Positions 1 through 6,654 of a DNA stretch of 21,567 nucleotides are shown in pieces (position 1 is the first letter of the stretch; each line of letters opens with the position of its first letter). A program made the translations under genes and the position numbers. The notes beneath the pieces were generated by a model that did not search any database, was not told the DNA's origin, and saw nothing but the letters and a program-made list of their open reading frames with translations. Source of the stretch: a virus; the IMG/VR virus record IMGVR_UViG_3300033146_005322, positions 1 to 21,567 of that record. One strand, 5' to 3'.

Positions 1-218
1 GGCCCCACCGTCGGCCTAGTCGGCTCCGGGTGACGCCTTACAGTCGGCGGAGAGAGAAGAGAGATATGCTAGACGCGTTTCTCTCGGGCGGGACGCTGGG
101 TCCCCCTAGGGACCAGCGCCCGCTCTTGCGCCTTCTGGCTCCGTAAAGGGGCCAAGAGAGCCGCTAAGGAGGCGGACTGGTAGGACGCATCATGTGAGGG
201 CGTTTAAGGCGGCGTATG
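1..218 (+). ncRNA. Candidate structured RNA element, copy 1 (may start before the window)
   Basis: This is the first of two direct repeats of about 235 bases in a gene-free stretch. Read on the plus strand it folds into a series of local hairpins. A small stem pairs 19-21/23-25 with 29-34. A stem pairs 59-64 with 80-85. A long stem spans 88-123, with arms 88-92/119-123, 94-98/114-118 and 100-104/109-113, single A and G bulges, and loop CCTA. A bulged hairpin has arms 123-127/154-158 and 137-142/148-153 with loop GTAAA. There is no plausible coding frame with an SD sequence, and it does not fold as a tRNA cloverleaf. Strand assignment rests on G-U-compatible differences from copy 2. I do not recognise the family. 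A DNA-level role such as a protein-binding or recombination site remains possible. Confidence 0.45.
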
Positions 219-235
219 GGGCCTTCTCGTGGCCC

Positions 236-453
236 GGCCCCCATCGTCGGCCTAGTCGGCTTCGAGCGACGCTTTACAGTCGGCGAGTGAGAAGAGAGAT
301 ATGCTAGACGCGTTTCTCTCGGGCGGGACGCTGGGTCCCCCTAGGGACCAGCGCCCGCTCTTGCGCCTTCTGGCCCCGTAAAGGGGGCAAGAGAGCCGCT
401 AAGGAGGCGGACTGGTAGGACGCATCATGTGGGGGCGTTTAAAGCGGCGTATG
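236..453 (+). ncRNA. Candidate structured RNA element, copy 2
   Basis: This is the second copy of the repeat. It is offset by 236 bases from copy 1 at its start and by 235 after a one-base indel near 285-292. The long bulged hairpin (323-358) is identical to copy 1. Differences fall mostly in loops or keep pairing. In the first stem, 265 and 267 give A-U and G-C pairs where copy 1 has G-U pairs. In the GTAAA-loop hairpin, 375 gives C-G where copy 1 has U-G. One change (387, G for C) breaks a pair. The copy ends about 20 bases beyond the stop codon of the neighbouring minus-strand gene. No promoter or terminator for plus-strand transcription could be recognised. Confidence 0.45.
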
Positions 454-474
454 ACCGCGTTACGGAGGGCGGCC

Positions 475-1056
475 TTATCGGGCCAGCATCCGCATCGGGA
501 AGCCGTCGCTCTCGATCATTCGCCTGGTGTTGACGACGTAGAGAAGACAGTCGCCTGCGAGGAGGCGGGCCACCGTTGGGGCTGAGAGGTCGAAGACGGC
601 CTGATACGTGACCTCTGTTGGGTCGGCGCTGCTCACCATGGCCCCGCGTATGGTGGCGGTCCCTGACGGCGCCAGAGGGATGCCTGTGCGCCTGTTGATG
701 GCGGGGCAGACGATGGACATCATCACGTCGTCTGAGGAGACGCCGAGATCGGAGCCCGCCACGGTCATCGTGACCTTCTGCCCGTCTTGGATGGTCGCTG
801 GATCAGGCATATCAGTGAAGGCGGCGCCGATCACAGGGGCGTTGTCTACTCGCCACATCTCCTGGTCGATAAAATCGCCGTTCGCCCCGTAGGTCTTCTG
901 ACGCTTGATAACCACGGCGGAGCCGGCGTCCGAGGCGTCCTGTCGGAACAGCGCCTCCTCGTCGGAGGTCGTCGCGATGGCGCCGAGGTTGGTCCGGTGG
1001 ACCTCCGGCTCCATCATCATCTCCACGAACATCTTCGACTTTTTTAGGACCCTCAT
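475..1056 (-). CDS. Phage protein of unknown function, 193 residues
   Basis: I do not recognise this protein. It starts at an ATG preceded at six bases by GAGG, and internal Met codons at residues 9 and 13-15 have less suitable upstream sequence. The first 35 residues are Met-rich and helical in character. From about residue 70 the sequence is rich in Thr, Val, Ala and Gly with alternating hydrophobics, consistent with a small beta-sandwich domain. There is no signal peptide and no membrane segment. It is the last gene of the appendage block, separated from the 401-residue gene by a structured gap of 258 bases and followed by the tandem structured repeats. By position it could be a virion component, but this is inference only. 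Confidence 0.75.
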   Translation of the reverse strand: MRVLKKSKMFVEMMMEPEVHRTNLGAIATTSDEEALFRQDASDAGSAVVIKRQKTYGANGDFIDQEMWRVDNAPVIGAAFTDMPDPATIQDGQKVTMTVAGSDLGVSSDDVMMSIVCPAINRRTGIPLAPSGTATIRGAMVSSADPTEVTYQAVFDLSAPTVARLLAGDCLLYVVNTRRMIESDGFPMRMLAR

Positions 1057-1141
1057 AAAAAACCTCGTCCTGGGTGATTCTCGCCAATCTTAGTCGGCCC
1101 GTGAAGCTATTTCGCCTCTTATCTTCGGATGGAGCGCGTTA

Positions 1142-1165
1142 CCGGCACCGCCTATTCGGTGCCGG
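1142..1165 (-). promoter_or_regulatory. Perfect 9-bp hairpin in the gap before the 193-residue gene
   Basis: CCGGCACCG at 1142-1150 and CGGTGCCGG at 1157-1165 form a perfect stem with a six-base loop. There is no T tract on either side, so it does not look like a standard intrinsic terminator. It may be an RNA processing or stabilising hairpin, or part of a terminator/promoter region, between the 401- and 193-residue genes. Confidence 0.55.
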
Positions 1166-1196
1166 CCTTCGCCTTGGTATCTGATTTGGAGTTCTT

Positions 1197-1212
1197 GCGC
1201 GAGCTACCGCGC
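1197..1212 (-). promoter_or_regulatory. Short GC-rich hairpin downstream of the repeat array
   Basis: GCGCG (1197-1201) and CGCGC (1208-1212) form a perfect 5-bp stem with a six-base loop. In the direction of transcription it lies just after the three 31/32-bp repeats and before the 9-bp hairpin at 1142-1165. The gap therefore carries at least five hairpins in a row. Its function is unknown. Confidence 0.4.
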
Positions 1213-1218
1213 GAAAGG

Positions 1219-1308
1219 CGACCGGACTCTAGCAACGACCAGTCGAGTGGCAGCCGGACTCTAGCAGCGACCAGCTGATAGCGACCGGACTCTAGCAGCG
1301 ACCAGTCG
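1219..1308 (-). repeat. Three tandem 31/32-bp hairpin repeats after the 401-residue gene
   Basis: The core CCGGACTCTAGCA (plus strand) starts at 1222, 1254 and 1285. In the sense (minus) direction each unit forms a 27-base hairpin at 1308-1282, 1277-1251 and 1245-1219. The two outer copies pair CGACTGG with CCGGTCG. The middle copy pairs CAGCTGG with CCGGCTG. Two base pairs are thus exchanged in a compensatory way, and the shared U-G pair is only possible on the minus-strand RNA. The first hairpin begins six bases after the stop codon. The units are contiguous with no spacers, so this is not a CRISPR array. Confidence 0.85.
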
Positions 1309-1314
1309 AACGCG

Positions 1315-2520
1315 CTAATTGTAGCAAATCTCAAAAGAGAAGGGCGCATCGCGACGGCCGAGCCTGCACTTGACGCGCTGACGAGAGGGATAGGAGATCT
1401 TGCCGGTGATCTTGTTGCGCAGGAAGAAGCTGGTGTCGGCGATCCTGTAAGCGGTCGACGAATTCGTCAGCTTCTTGCGGTCATCCGGGGCCCAGTCGTC
1501 CATCTCCACCCAGCTCAGGCTGCGGGTAACTGATTGGCGGTGAGGGTCCACGTCGACCTTCTTTATCAAGGGCGAGCGATTGGGCTTGCTGTAGAAAGCC
1601 CACAGCTCGTAGAGCCGTGGGTCGAAGAAGCGCACCCCAACGCGGTCGATTCCGATCGGCTTAACGAAGACGGCGTGCTCCGAGCCGTACGTTAGGTAGT
1701 AGACGTTTATCGCGCTCCGAGACCCGCTTTTTAAGATGTCACTGATATGCCCCGCGTTTGGGGCACTGCGCCAGGTATAGGTGCCGCCGCCGGTGTCGAT
1801 ATAGCACAGCTTTAGCGAGCTGCCGCCGCTGTCGGGCTGGTTAGTGAAGGTCGCGTTCGGGGCGACGAGCGCGCCCGCCGTGCTATCCCAGGCGCGGCGG
1901 TCAGAGGGCCCGTTGGTCCCTGCCGAGAAGCCGGGAGGTGGGGCGCCGTACATCTTGACGCTGCCGGCGGGAAACCAAACCATCTGCGCCTCGAGGTTGG
2001 ACATCGCCCCAGAGCCAAGGTCTTGGAAATTGGACCGAACCGAAGATAGCCAGCTTGAGAGCCTCGACCACCCGTTGCTGCCTGCGTCGACCACCGGCGA
2101 GCCAGACTTGTAGCGTCCGCGGCCCCGTAGTATGGAATAGAACGTGTTCATGCCATAGATCTTGTCTATGACCGGGATGTCGTCGTCCACAACATCGTAG
2201 AGGGTCACGAACGCCGCGTGCCGGGGGCCGCCGGGGGTCGACGTGGACTCGCCGAACTTGGTCGCTATAAAGGAGTAGAGCGCCCCAACGTCGTCGAACT
2301 GCTGCCCCGGCCAGCTCCTGTAGACCTCGCCCGAGTCGCGGTCGACCTCTGCTACGTCCCAGTAACAGCTTAGGTAGGAGGACGGATTCCGGTATACGTC
2401 CGGCGCGCTGCCTCCGACGGAACTATAGAAGCTCGTGCGGCTCCACGACTTCTCCGAAGGGAGGACGCAGAAGGATCCGTACTGCAGTTTGGTTGGCGTG
2501 TTGCGGATTGGTGGTGCCAT
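1315..2520 (-). CDS. Free-standing paralogue of the spike C-terminal domain, 401 residues
   Basis: From about residue 17 to the end, this protein aligns with the last 390 residues of the neighbouring 1286-residue spike. Shared blocks include the CxWDVxEx motif near residue 52, VYGMN-type residues near 122, a VWF..KMY block near 181-191, the segment HAVFVKPIGIDR at 282-293 followed by FFD at 298-300, SFFLRNKITGK near 364-373, and the ending RRDAP...CY. Cys52, Cys239, Cys399, His282 and Asp300 are conserved between the two copies. The start is an ATG with AGGAGG eight bases upstream. There is no N-terminal anchor domain, beta-helix or LamG part, so it probably acts as a separate subunit, a tip or a chaperone-like partner of the spike. 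The fold and function are not recognised. The order Cys...His...Asp recalls papain-like hydrolases, but that is weak. Confidence 0.88.
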   Translation of the reverse strand: MAPPIRNTPTKLQYGSFCVLPSEKSWSRTSFYSSVGGSAPDVYRNPSSYLSCYWDVAEVDRDSGEVYRSWPGQQFDDVGALYSFIATKFGESTSTPGGPRHAAFVTLYDVVDDDIPVIDKIYGMNTFYSILRGRGRYKSGSPVVDAGSNGWSRLSSWLSSVRSNFQDLGSGAMSNLEAQMVWFPAGSVKMYGAPPPGFSAGTNGPSDRRAWDSTAGALVAPNATFTNQPDSGGSSLKLCYIDTGGGTYTWRSAPNAGHISDILKSGSRSAINVYYLTYGSEHAVFVKPIGIDRVGVRFFDPRLYELWAFYSKPNRSPLIKKVDVDPHRQSVTRSLSWVEMDDWAPDDRKKLTNSSTAYRIADTSFFLRNKITGKISYPSRQRVKCRLGRRDAPFSFEICYN

Positions 2521-2528
2521 CTTGTCGG

Positions 2529-2553
2529 CCTCCTATGTCGCGTTTACGACATA
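2529..2553 (-). promoter_or_regulatory. Hairpin abutting the SD of the 401-residue gene
   Basis: On the sense strand TATGTCG (2553-2547) and CGACATA (2540-2534) form a 7-bp stem with a six-base loop. The last paired base is the first base of the SD sequence AGGAGG (2534-2529), which lies eight bases before the ATG. Such a hairpin could affect ribosome access or mark an mRNA 5' end after processing. A TATTAT hexamer overlaps its upstream arm, but no convincing -35 element was found. Confidence 0.45.
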
Positions 2554-2597
2554 ATACCGCACAGACGGACTTGAGCTACCTATCGTTTGCGTGGGGT

Positions 2598-2635
2598 AAA
2601 AAAAAGAAAGCGGCCAGACTCTCGCTGAGCTGACC
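2598..2635 (-). terminator. Probable intrinsic terminator after the spike gene
   Basis: The last of the three 30-bp repeats forms a sense-strand stem of GGTCAG with CTGGCC and CTC with GAG, closing loop AGC and leaving an AGT bulge (2635-2612). It is followed within a few bases by TTTC and a run of eight T residues (2605-2598). Hairpin plus T tract is the usual layout of a factor-independent terminator. Confidence 0.65.
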
Positions 2636-2700
2636 TGTGGCGGCCAGACTCTCGCTGAGCTGACCTGTGGCGGCCAGACTCTCGCTGAGCTGACCGACTG
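2611..2700 (-). repeat. Three exact or near-exact 30-bp hairpin repeats after the spike gene
   Basis: The units start at 2611, 2641 and 2671. The core CGGCCAGACTCTCGCTGAGC is identical in all three, and only the end of the third unit differs. The array begins immediately after the stop codon at 2701. In the sense direction each unit folds into a 9-bp stem with an AGT bulge and AGC loop. The layout (stem, AGAGT, C-Y-GG arm) resembles the 31/32-bp repeats found after the paralogous 401-residue gene. Confidence 0.9.
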
Positions 2701-5700
2701 CTAGGCATCATAGCAGACTTCGGGGGCATATGGGGCATCGCGCTGAGATCGCTTTATGCGCACTACCGCCCTTGAGGCCGGAGAGACGCGCCCTGTCACT
2801 TTGTCCCGCAAGAAGAACCGCGTCTCGGCGATGTTTCTGGCCGACCGCCGACCGAGGTAGCAATATTGCGGCGGGGCCCACGAGGACATCTCAATCCAGA
2901 CCAGCCCCCGTCGCGGGTGTGACTGCGAAATCGAGAGCTTGCGGATGAGGCTGGAGCGACCCTCCCCCGAGAACAGGGCGTAGAGGTCGTATTTGGTCTG
3001 ATCGAAGTAGTCCACCGAGATGCGGTCAATCCCGACAGGCTTGATCATGACTGCGTGCCGATCTCCACTCTGCATGTGATAAAGGACGATCCGGCTGGAC
3101 ACCCCCTCCAGCGCATCTCTGTTGGCGATCGCGGCGGACGCCCCGACTCCGGTGTCCCAACCCCAGCTGTTGACCCCTGGCATCTGGAGGTTGCAGAAGA
3201 TTCGGTGCTCGCCGGTTGAGGCCGCCGTGTTGGTGACGACCGAGTCGTCGGCCAGGGCCTCGATCCCGCTCGAGCCCCACATTCGGCGATGCCCTGGAAA
3301 CGGCAGCTCAGACTCGAACCCTTGTCGGGGGAGGCTGTACATCTTCCGGTGGTTCGTCGCAAACCACACGATTCTATCCTCGCCCGCCAAGTTAACCCCC
3401 GTGCCCAGATCGCCGCCCATCTGGAGGCGCATGTCTGAGAACCAGGCGCTCACGTTGCTCCACTCCAGGACGGCCGTATCCAACGTCTTGTGGCTGGAGT
3501 TCTTGTATCTCTTGTGGGTGAGGGCCGAGAAGAAGGAGTTGACGCCGTACACGCGAGAGATCGGCTGGATACCTCCGTCGATCTCGTCGTACACGCGCAT
3601 CCGGATTACGTTAAGCGGGCCGACCCCGCTTGGGGCGCAGTGGTCTGACACAAACGAGTAAATGTCAGCGACAGAGGCGAAGCGAAGGCGCTTCCACTCA
3701 TTGATCGTGGCGCCAGTGGTGTCATCGATCTCAATGACGTCCCACATGCAGTCGATATAGGAGTCCGGGTGGTGCTGGACTGTCGCTCCACCAGCAGCCC
3801 CCTGGATCTTCTCGGGGAAGCTCGCTTGCGTCCAGTTCTGCCCCGGCTTGAGCAGGCGGAAGGAGTCGTGGTCGATGCGCTGGCGGGAGATACCGTCGTC
3901 CTGCGACACCTTGACCCACATAAGCCCGTCGCACTGAATGTTGACGGACTCCCACTGGGCGCGAATGTCTACAGTCCCGACCCCCGAAATCCTCTCTACC
4001 CCAGCCGCCTTTATGCGAACAATGTGGCTGCTGGAGTCCGTGCGAAGGAATCGAAGGAGGCGGTACTTGCTCAGCAGGACCGCGGGAAGCTCTATCTCGA
4101 TATCGGTGGTGCCGGCGTCAATCAGCACTGTTGAGATCCCGTCTGTGTCAGTCAGGACCGTGTCGGCCGTCACCGTCTCGATATGCGTCCCGAAGGCCCC
4201 CGCGACCACAAGGTCGTCTGGGGCCGTCGTGGTTACTGTGGTCCCATTGCGATCCCAGGGGGTTGAGTCCGGGGCAATCGGGATATCCTTGATGTCCCAC
4301 TTCACCGCCAGGTAGTTGATCAGGTTGCCGCGCTCGGCCTCGGTGAGGCGGCGCGAGTAGACCAGGATCTCGGCCATCTCGCCCAAGTAGCGAGAGGTGA
4401 ACTCGGTGTCCCCGATCATCAGGGCTTCTGTTCCAGCCGTAATGTCTGCGATCGTGCCGCCGGAGGTGCCGAGGAGGTTGCCGTTGATGTACGCCTGTAG
4501 ATTGCCCGCAGGGGCCCAGGCCATCTCCGTAATCTGCCAGTCGCCGGCGTAGCTCGGAGATATAGTCACGTTCTGGTTTGGCGTGCCGGTCCCCGCCTCG
4601 TAGATGCGAGCCCGACTGGTGATTACATACCACTCGCGCTGGTCGCCAGTGGTGTCGCCCTTGCCGATGTAGGTGTCGCCGGAGGCCTCGGGTTTGGCAA
4701 CGACGAAGACATGGAGCCCCCGCCCGACGCCGTTGTTGTGCACCGAGACGTCGCCGAAGGACAAGGACTGGCCGCCTAAATAGTCGAGGGTGTCTCGGTG
4801 GTTCTGAGAGGCGGTCACCAGCGTTGGCCGCGCCGTGGTGAGGGCGGTTCCCACTCTGGTCCCAGAGGCGTCTTTGCTCGTGATCGAGTCAACCAGGGCT
4901 CCGGTCGTCGAGACGGTGGTGCTGTCGTCTGGGTCTATCCACAGCTCCAGGTTGGCGACATCATCCGGGATCACGAGAGTCCCGTAGCCGCGCGACCCAA
5001 GGGTTCTAACCTCGCCGGCGACGAGGACGAATGTGACGTAACCGAACGGGGCGATCTGGCGACCGTCGAGGCTGTCGTCGATCTCGTGCCCGTTAGGGTC
5101 GATTATCATCCTGTAGTCGCTCAGGTTGTGGAGCGTAACCCTCTGCCCTTCTTTGAAACCGGAGAGGTCTGAGGGGAAGGTGACCGTGGCGTCTGTGACA
5201 CCCACGAGGTGTAGCGAGTCGATCATCCACGACTCTGTGGCGCCATAGTCGGAGGTTATGGACTTGACGCGCGGAACGACGACACCAGAGAGCTGCAGGT
5301 CGCCGGGGTTAGGCATCGAGCTGTAGCTGACGCCGGGGCCGACCATGGCGTCGGGGATAGACTCCCGGCTGGAGAACTTCACCACGTCCATGTGCGACGT
5401 GAAGGTCGCGCCGGATGAGCTGTCGTTGCGGCAAAACCACTCTTCTTCCCCGTTGCCAAGCGGGCCGAAGTCGCCTTGGCCCACGATGAGGGTGTTACCC
5501 CTGGAGAGGGTGCGGTGGTCGCCGTTTGGTGGGCGAACCCGGAAGAAGTGGAGGGCGCCATCGGTCCCCGCCGCGCGAGTCTCGACCGTGACGCTGTTGT
5601 CGGCGTAAACAGAGGGGATGCCATTCGATACCGAATGGTCATCGAATATGGTCAGCTCACAGTCTCCTCCGTCGGCCAGAGCGTGAATTGTGTTGTTGGC

Positions 5701-6561
5701 GATTACCGCTACGGACCCGGGTGTGCTCTGGCCATGATTCTGGAGCACGGTCGTGCCGTAGCCCGCGTCGCTCTCCTGCGTCATTGTGATCGTGTTGTCC
5801 GCGAACAAGAAGTGCGAGCTGGTGCTTCGGGAGATCAGCGTGCATTCACCGCTGCCGGTTTTTACGGTCGTAAAGGTGCAGCCTCGGATGATATGCGCCG
5901 AGGCCGCCCCGACCATCCTCACGAGCTGGTTGGTTGATGTCCCTTCGGCGTAGAAGTGGCAGTTGATGATGTTGTGATCGCCTGAGTCCATTAGCAGCAG
6001 GCGGCTAGAGTTGGCCCCGTAAACGGTGCGGACACCCATGTTAAGCAGGTCCGAATTTGCGCTGGCGCCCCACTGGATCGCGTTGCCGCTGGTCACAGTC
6101 ACCCGGCAGGTCCGGGGGTCGCGCCCTACCAGGTCTACGCCGTCTTTTAAGACCACGTTCTCAGCGTAGTCTCCAGGATGGACCAAGACGACCCACCTCT
6201 CTCCGGGGGCCACTGTGATCGAATCGATCGCCGCCTGGATGGAGGTAAATGGGCGCCCCGCCTTCGCCACCTCGACTGTGTAGGCGGGCGTGGTCGCGAG
6301 GAACTCCGCCTCCCCCCAGTTCCCGTCCAGGATTCCACCAGTGAGCGCATAGAGTTTCTCTATCCCGCCACCGGCGTCGAGCACTTTGACCAGCATGCCC
6401 TCCTTGCGGCGTGGCGCGGGAATGGCGTTGCGCTCGGCGATCGTGGCGACCGTCCTGTAGCCGCCATGATGATAAAGCTCCGACTGAGAGGCGTATGTGT
6501 CTGAGCTGTCGGTGGGGGCAATGAAGCCACCAACGCGCACTGATCCGGGAATAGCAGCCAT
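2701..6561 (-). CDS. Modular phage spike/fibre: anchor, beta-helix, LamG-like and C-terminal domains, 1286 residues
   Basis: This is probably a receptor-binding or glycan-binding virion appendage. Residues 1-85 match the N-termini of the 346- and 348-residue proteins (GGFIAP, GGYR, RRKEGMLVK, LTGGILD.NW) and probably attach it to the virion. Residues about 95-430 resemble a right-handed parallel beta-helix of the pectin-lyase type, with PFTSIQAAID, then VHPGDYAENV and repeated short turns. A small beta domain follows at about 460-525. Residues about 535-757 resemble a concanavalin A/LamG domain (LELWIDPDD, YINGNLLG, GEMAEILVYSRRL, YLAVKWD). Another small beta domain covers about 800-885. Residues about 900-1286 are shared with the next gene. 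The ATG has AGGAG eight bases upstream, within an inverted repeat. Tailspike enzymes often have this layout, but I cannot point to catalytic residues. Confidence 0.9.
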   Translation of the reverse strand: MAAIPGSVRVGGFIAPTDSSDTYASQSELYHHGGYRTVATIAERNAIPAPRRKEGMLVKVLDAGGGIEKLYALTGGILDGNWGEAEFLATTPAYTVEVAKAGRPFTSIQAAIDSITVAPGERWVVLVHPGDYAENVVLKDGVDLVGRDPRTCRVTVTSGNAIQWGASANSDLLNMGVRTVYGANSSRLLLMDSGDHNIINCHFYAEGTSTNQLVRMVGAASAHIIRGCTFTTVKTGSGECTLISRSTSSHFLFADNTITMTQESDAGYGTTVLQNHGQSTPGSVAVIANNTIHALADGGDCELTIFDDHSVSNGIPSVYADNSVTVETRAAGTDGALHFFRVRPPNGDHRTLSRGNTLIVGQGDFGPLGNGEEEWFCRNDSSSGATFTSHMDVVKFSSRESIPDAMVGPGVSYSSMPNPGDLQLSGVVVPRVKSITSDYGATESWMIDSLHLVGVTDATVTFPSDLSGFKEGQRVTLHNLSDYRMIIDPNGHEIDDSLDGRQIAPFGYVTFVLVAGEVRTLGSRGYGTLVIPDDVANLELWIDPDDSTTVSTTGALVDSITSKDASGTRVGTALTTARPTLVTASQNHRDTLDYLGGQSLSFGDVSVHNNGVGRGLHVFVVAKPEASGDTYIGKGDTTGDQREWYVITSRARIYEAGTGTPNQNVTISPSYAGDWQITEMAWAPAGNLQAYINGNLLGTSGGTIADITAGTEALMIGDTEFTSRYLGEMAEILVYSRRLTEAERGNLINYLAVKWDIKDIPIAPDSTPWDRNGTTVTTTAPDDLVVAGAFGTHIETVTADTVLTDTDGISTVLIDAGTTDIEIELPAVLLSKYRLLRFLRTDSSSHIVRIKAAGVERISGVGTVDIRAQWESVNIQCDGLMWVKVSQDDGISRQRIDHDSFRLLKPGQNWTQASFPEKIQGAAGGATVQHHPDSYIDCMWDVIEIDDTTGATINEWKRLRFASVADIYSFVSDHCAPSGVGPLNVIRMRVYDEIDGGIQPISRVYGVNSFFSALTHKRYKNSSHKTLDTAVLEWSNVSAWFSDMRLQMGGDLGTGVNLAGEDRIVWFATNHRKMYSLPRQGFESELPFPGHRRMWGSSGIEALADDSVVTNTAASTGEHRIFCNLQMPGVNSWGWDTGVGASAAIANRDALEGVSSRIVLYHMQSGDRHAVMIKPVGIDRISVDYFDQTKYDLYALFSGEGRSSLIRKLSISQSHPRRGLVWIEMSSWAPPQYCYLGRRSARNIAETRFFLRDKVTGRVSPASRAVVRIKRSQRDAPYAPEVCYDA

Positions 6562-6572
6562 GGAGTGACTCC
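6562..6572 (-). promoter_or_regulatory. SD and complementary sequence directly before the spike ATG
   Basis: On the sense strand GGAG (6572-6569), TCA, CTCC (6565-6562) is followed immediately by the ATG. The GGAG is the SD sequence, so it can pair with CTCC in a small hairpin. The same arrangement with a longer stem occurs at 19590-19602. It may damp initiation; the hairpin is short and the effect is inferred. Confidence 0.4.
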
Positions 6573-6596
6573 TGCTGAGGATTGGCTAATTGACAT

Positions 6597-6609
6597 GAGA
6601 GTAACAGAG
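6597..6609 (-). promoter_or_regulatory. Shared 13-base intergenic motif, site C
   Basis: The plus-strand sequence GAGAGTAACAGAG matches the consensus GAGARTARCAGRG seen also at 7739-7751 and 9714-9726. It lies 36-48 bases upstream of the spike ATG. Its role is unknown; a phage promoter element or RNA site is possible. The rest of this 93-base gap is pyrimidine-rich on the sense strand with no clear terminator. Confidence 0.45.
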
Positions 6610-6654
6610 GGTCGGGGAGGGCAAAAGAGCGAGGAGGGCAGATGCTACTCCAGT

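Larger units (their letters stand above)
1..453. repeat. Two tandem direct repeats of about 235 bp
   Basis: The two units (about 1-218 and 236-453) are nearly identical over most of their length and are separated by a GC-rich spacer (219-235). The repeat block accounts for almost all of the 474-base stretch without a gene at the left end. The first unit starts at or beyond the window edge, so further copies may lie to the left. Confidence 0.9.

Noticed and set aside
1-474. Possible tRNA gene cluster in the structured repeats
   Set aside because: No cloverleaf with anticodon arm, T-loop sequence or CCA end could be fitted; the long bulged stem does not suit a tRNA.
2552-2557. TATTAT as a -10 box before the 401-residue gene
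   Set aside because: No acceptable -35 element at 16-18 bases and the hexamer is part of the hairpin arm before the SD; kept only as a note.
1219-2700. Possible CRISPR arrays at the two short tandem repeat clusters
   Set aside because: The units are contiguous with no variable spacers, have only three copies each and no cas gene nearby.
4148-6504. Long open frames overlapping the spike gene on both strands
   Set aside because: They lack SD-led starts, have compositions typical of out-of-frame GC-rich DNA (Arg/Pro/Gly runs) and lie entirely within a gene with clear domain similarity.
1219-6561. Diversity-generating retroelement acting on the duplicated spike domain
   Set aside because: No reverse transcriptase frame, and the two domain copies differ throughout rather than mainly at adenine-derived positions near the 3' end.
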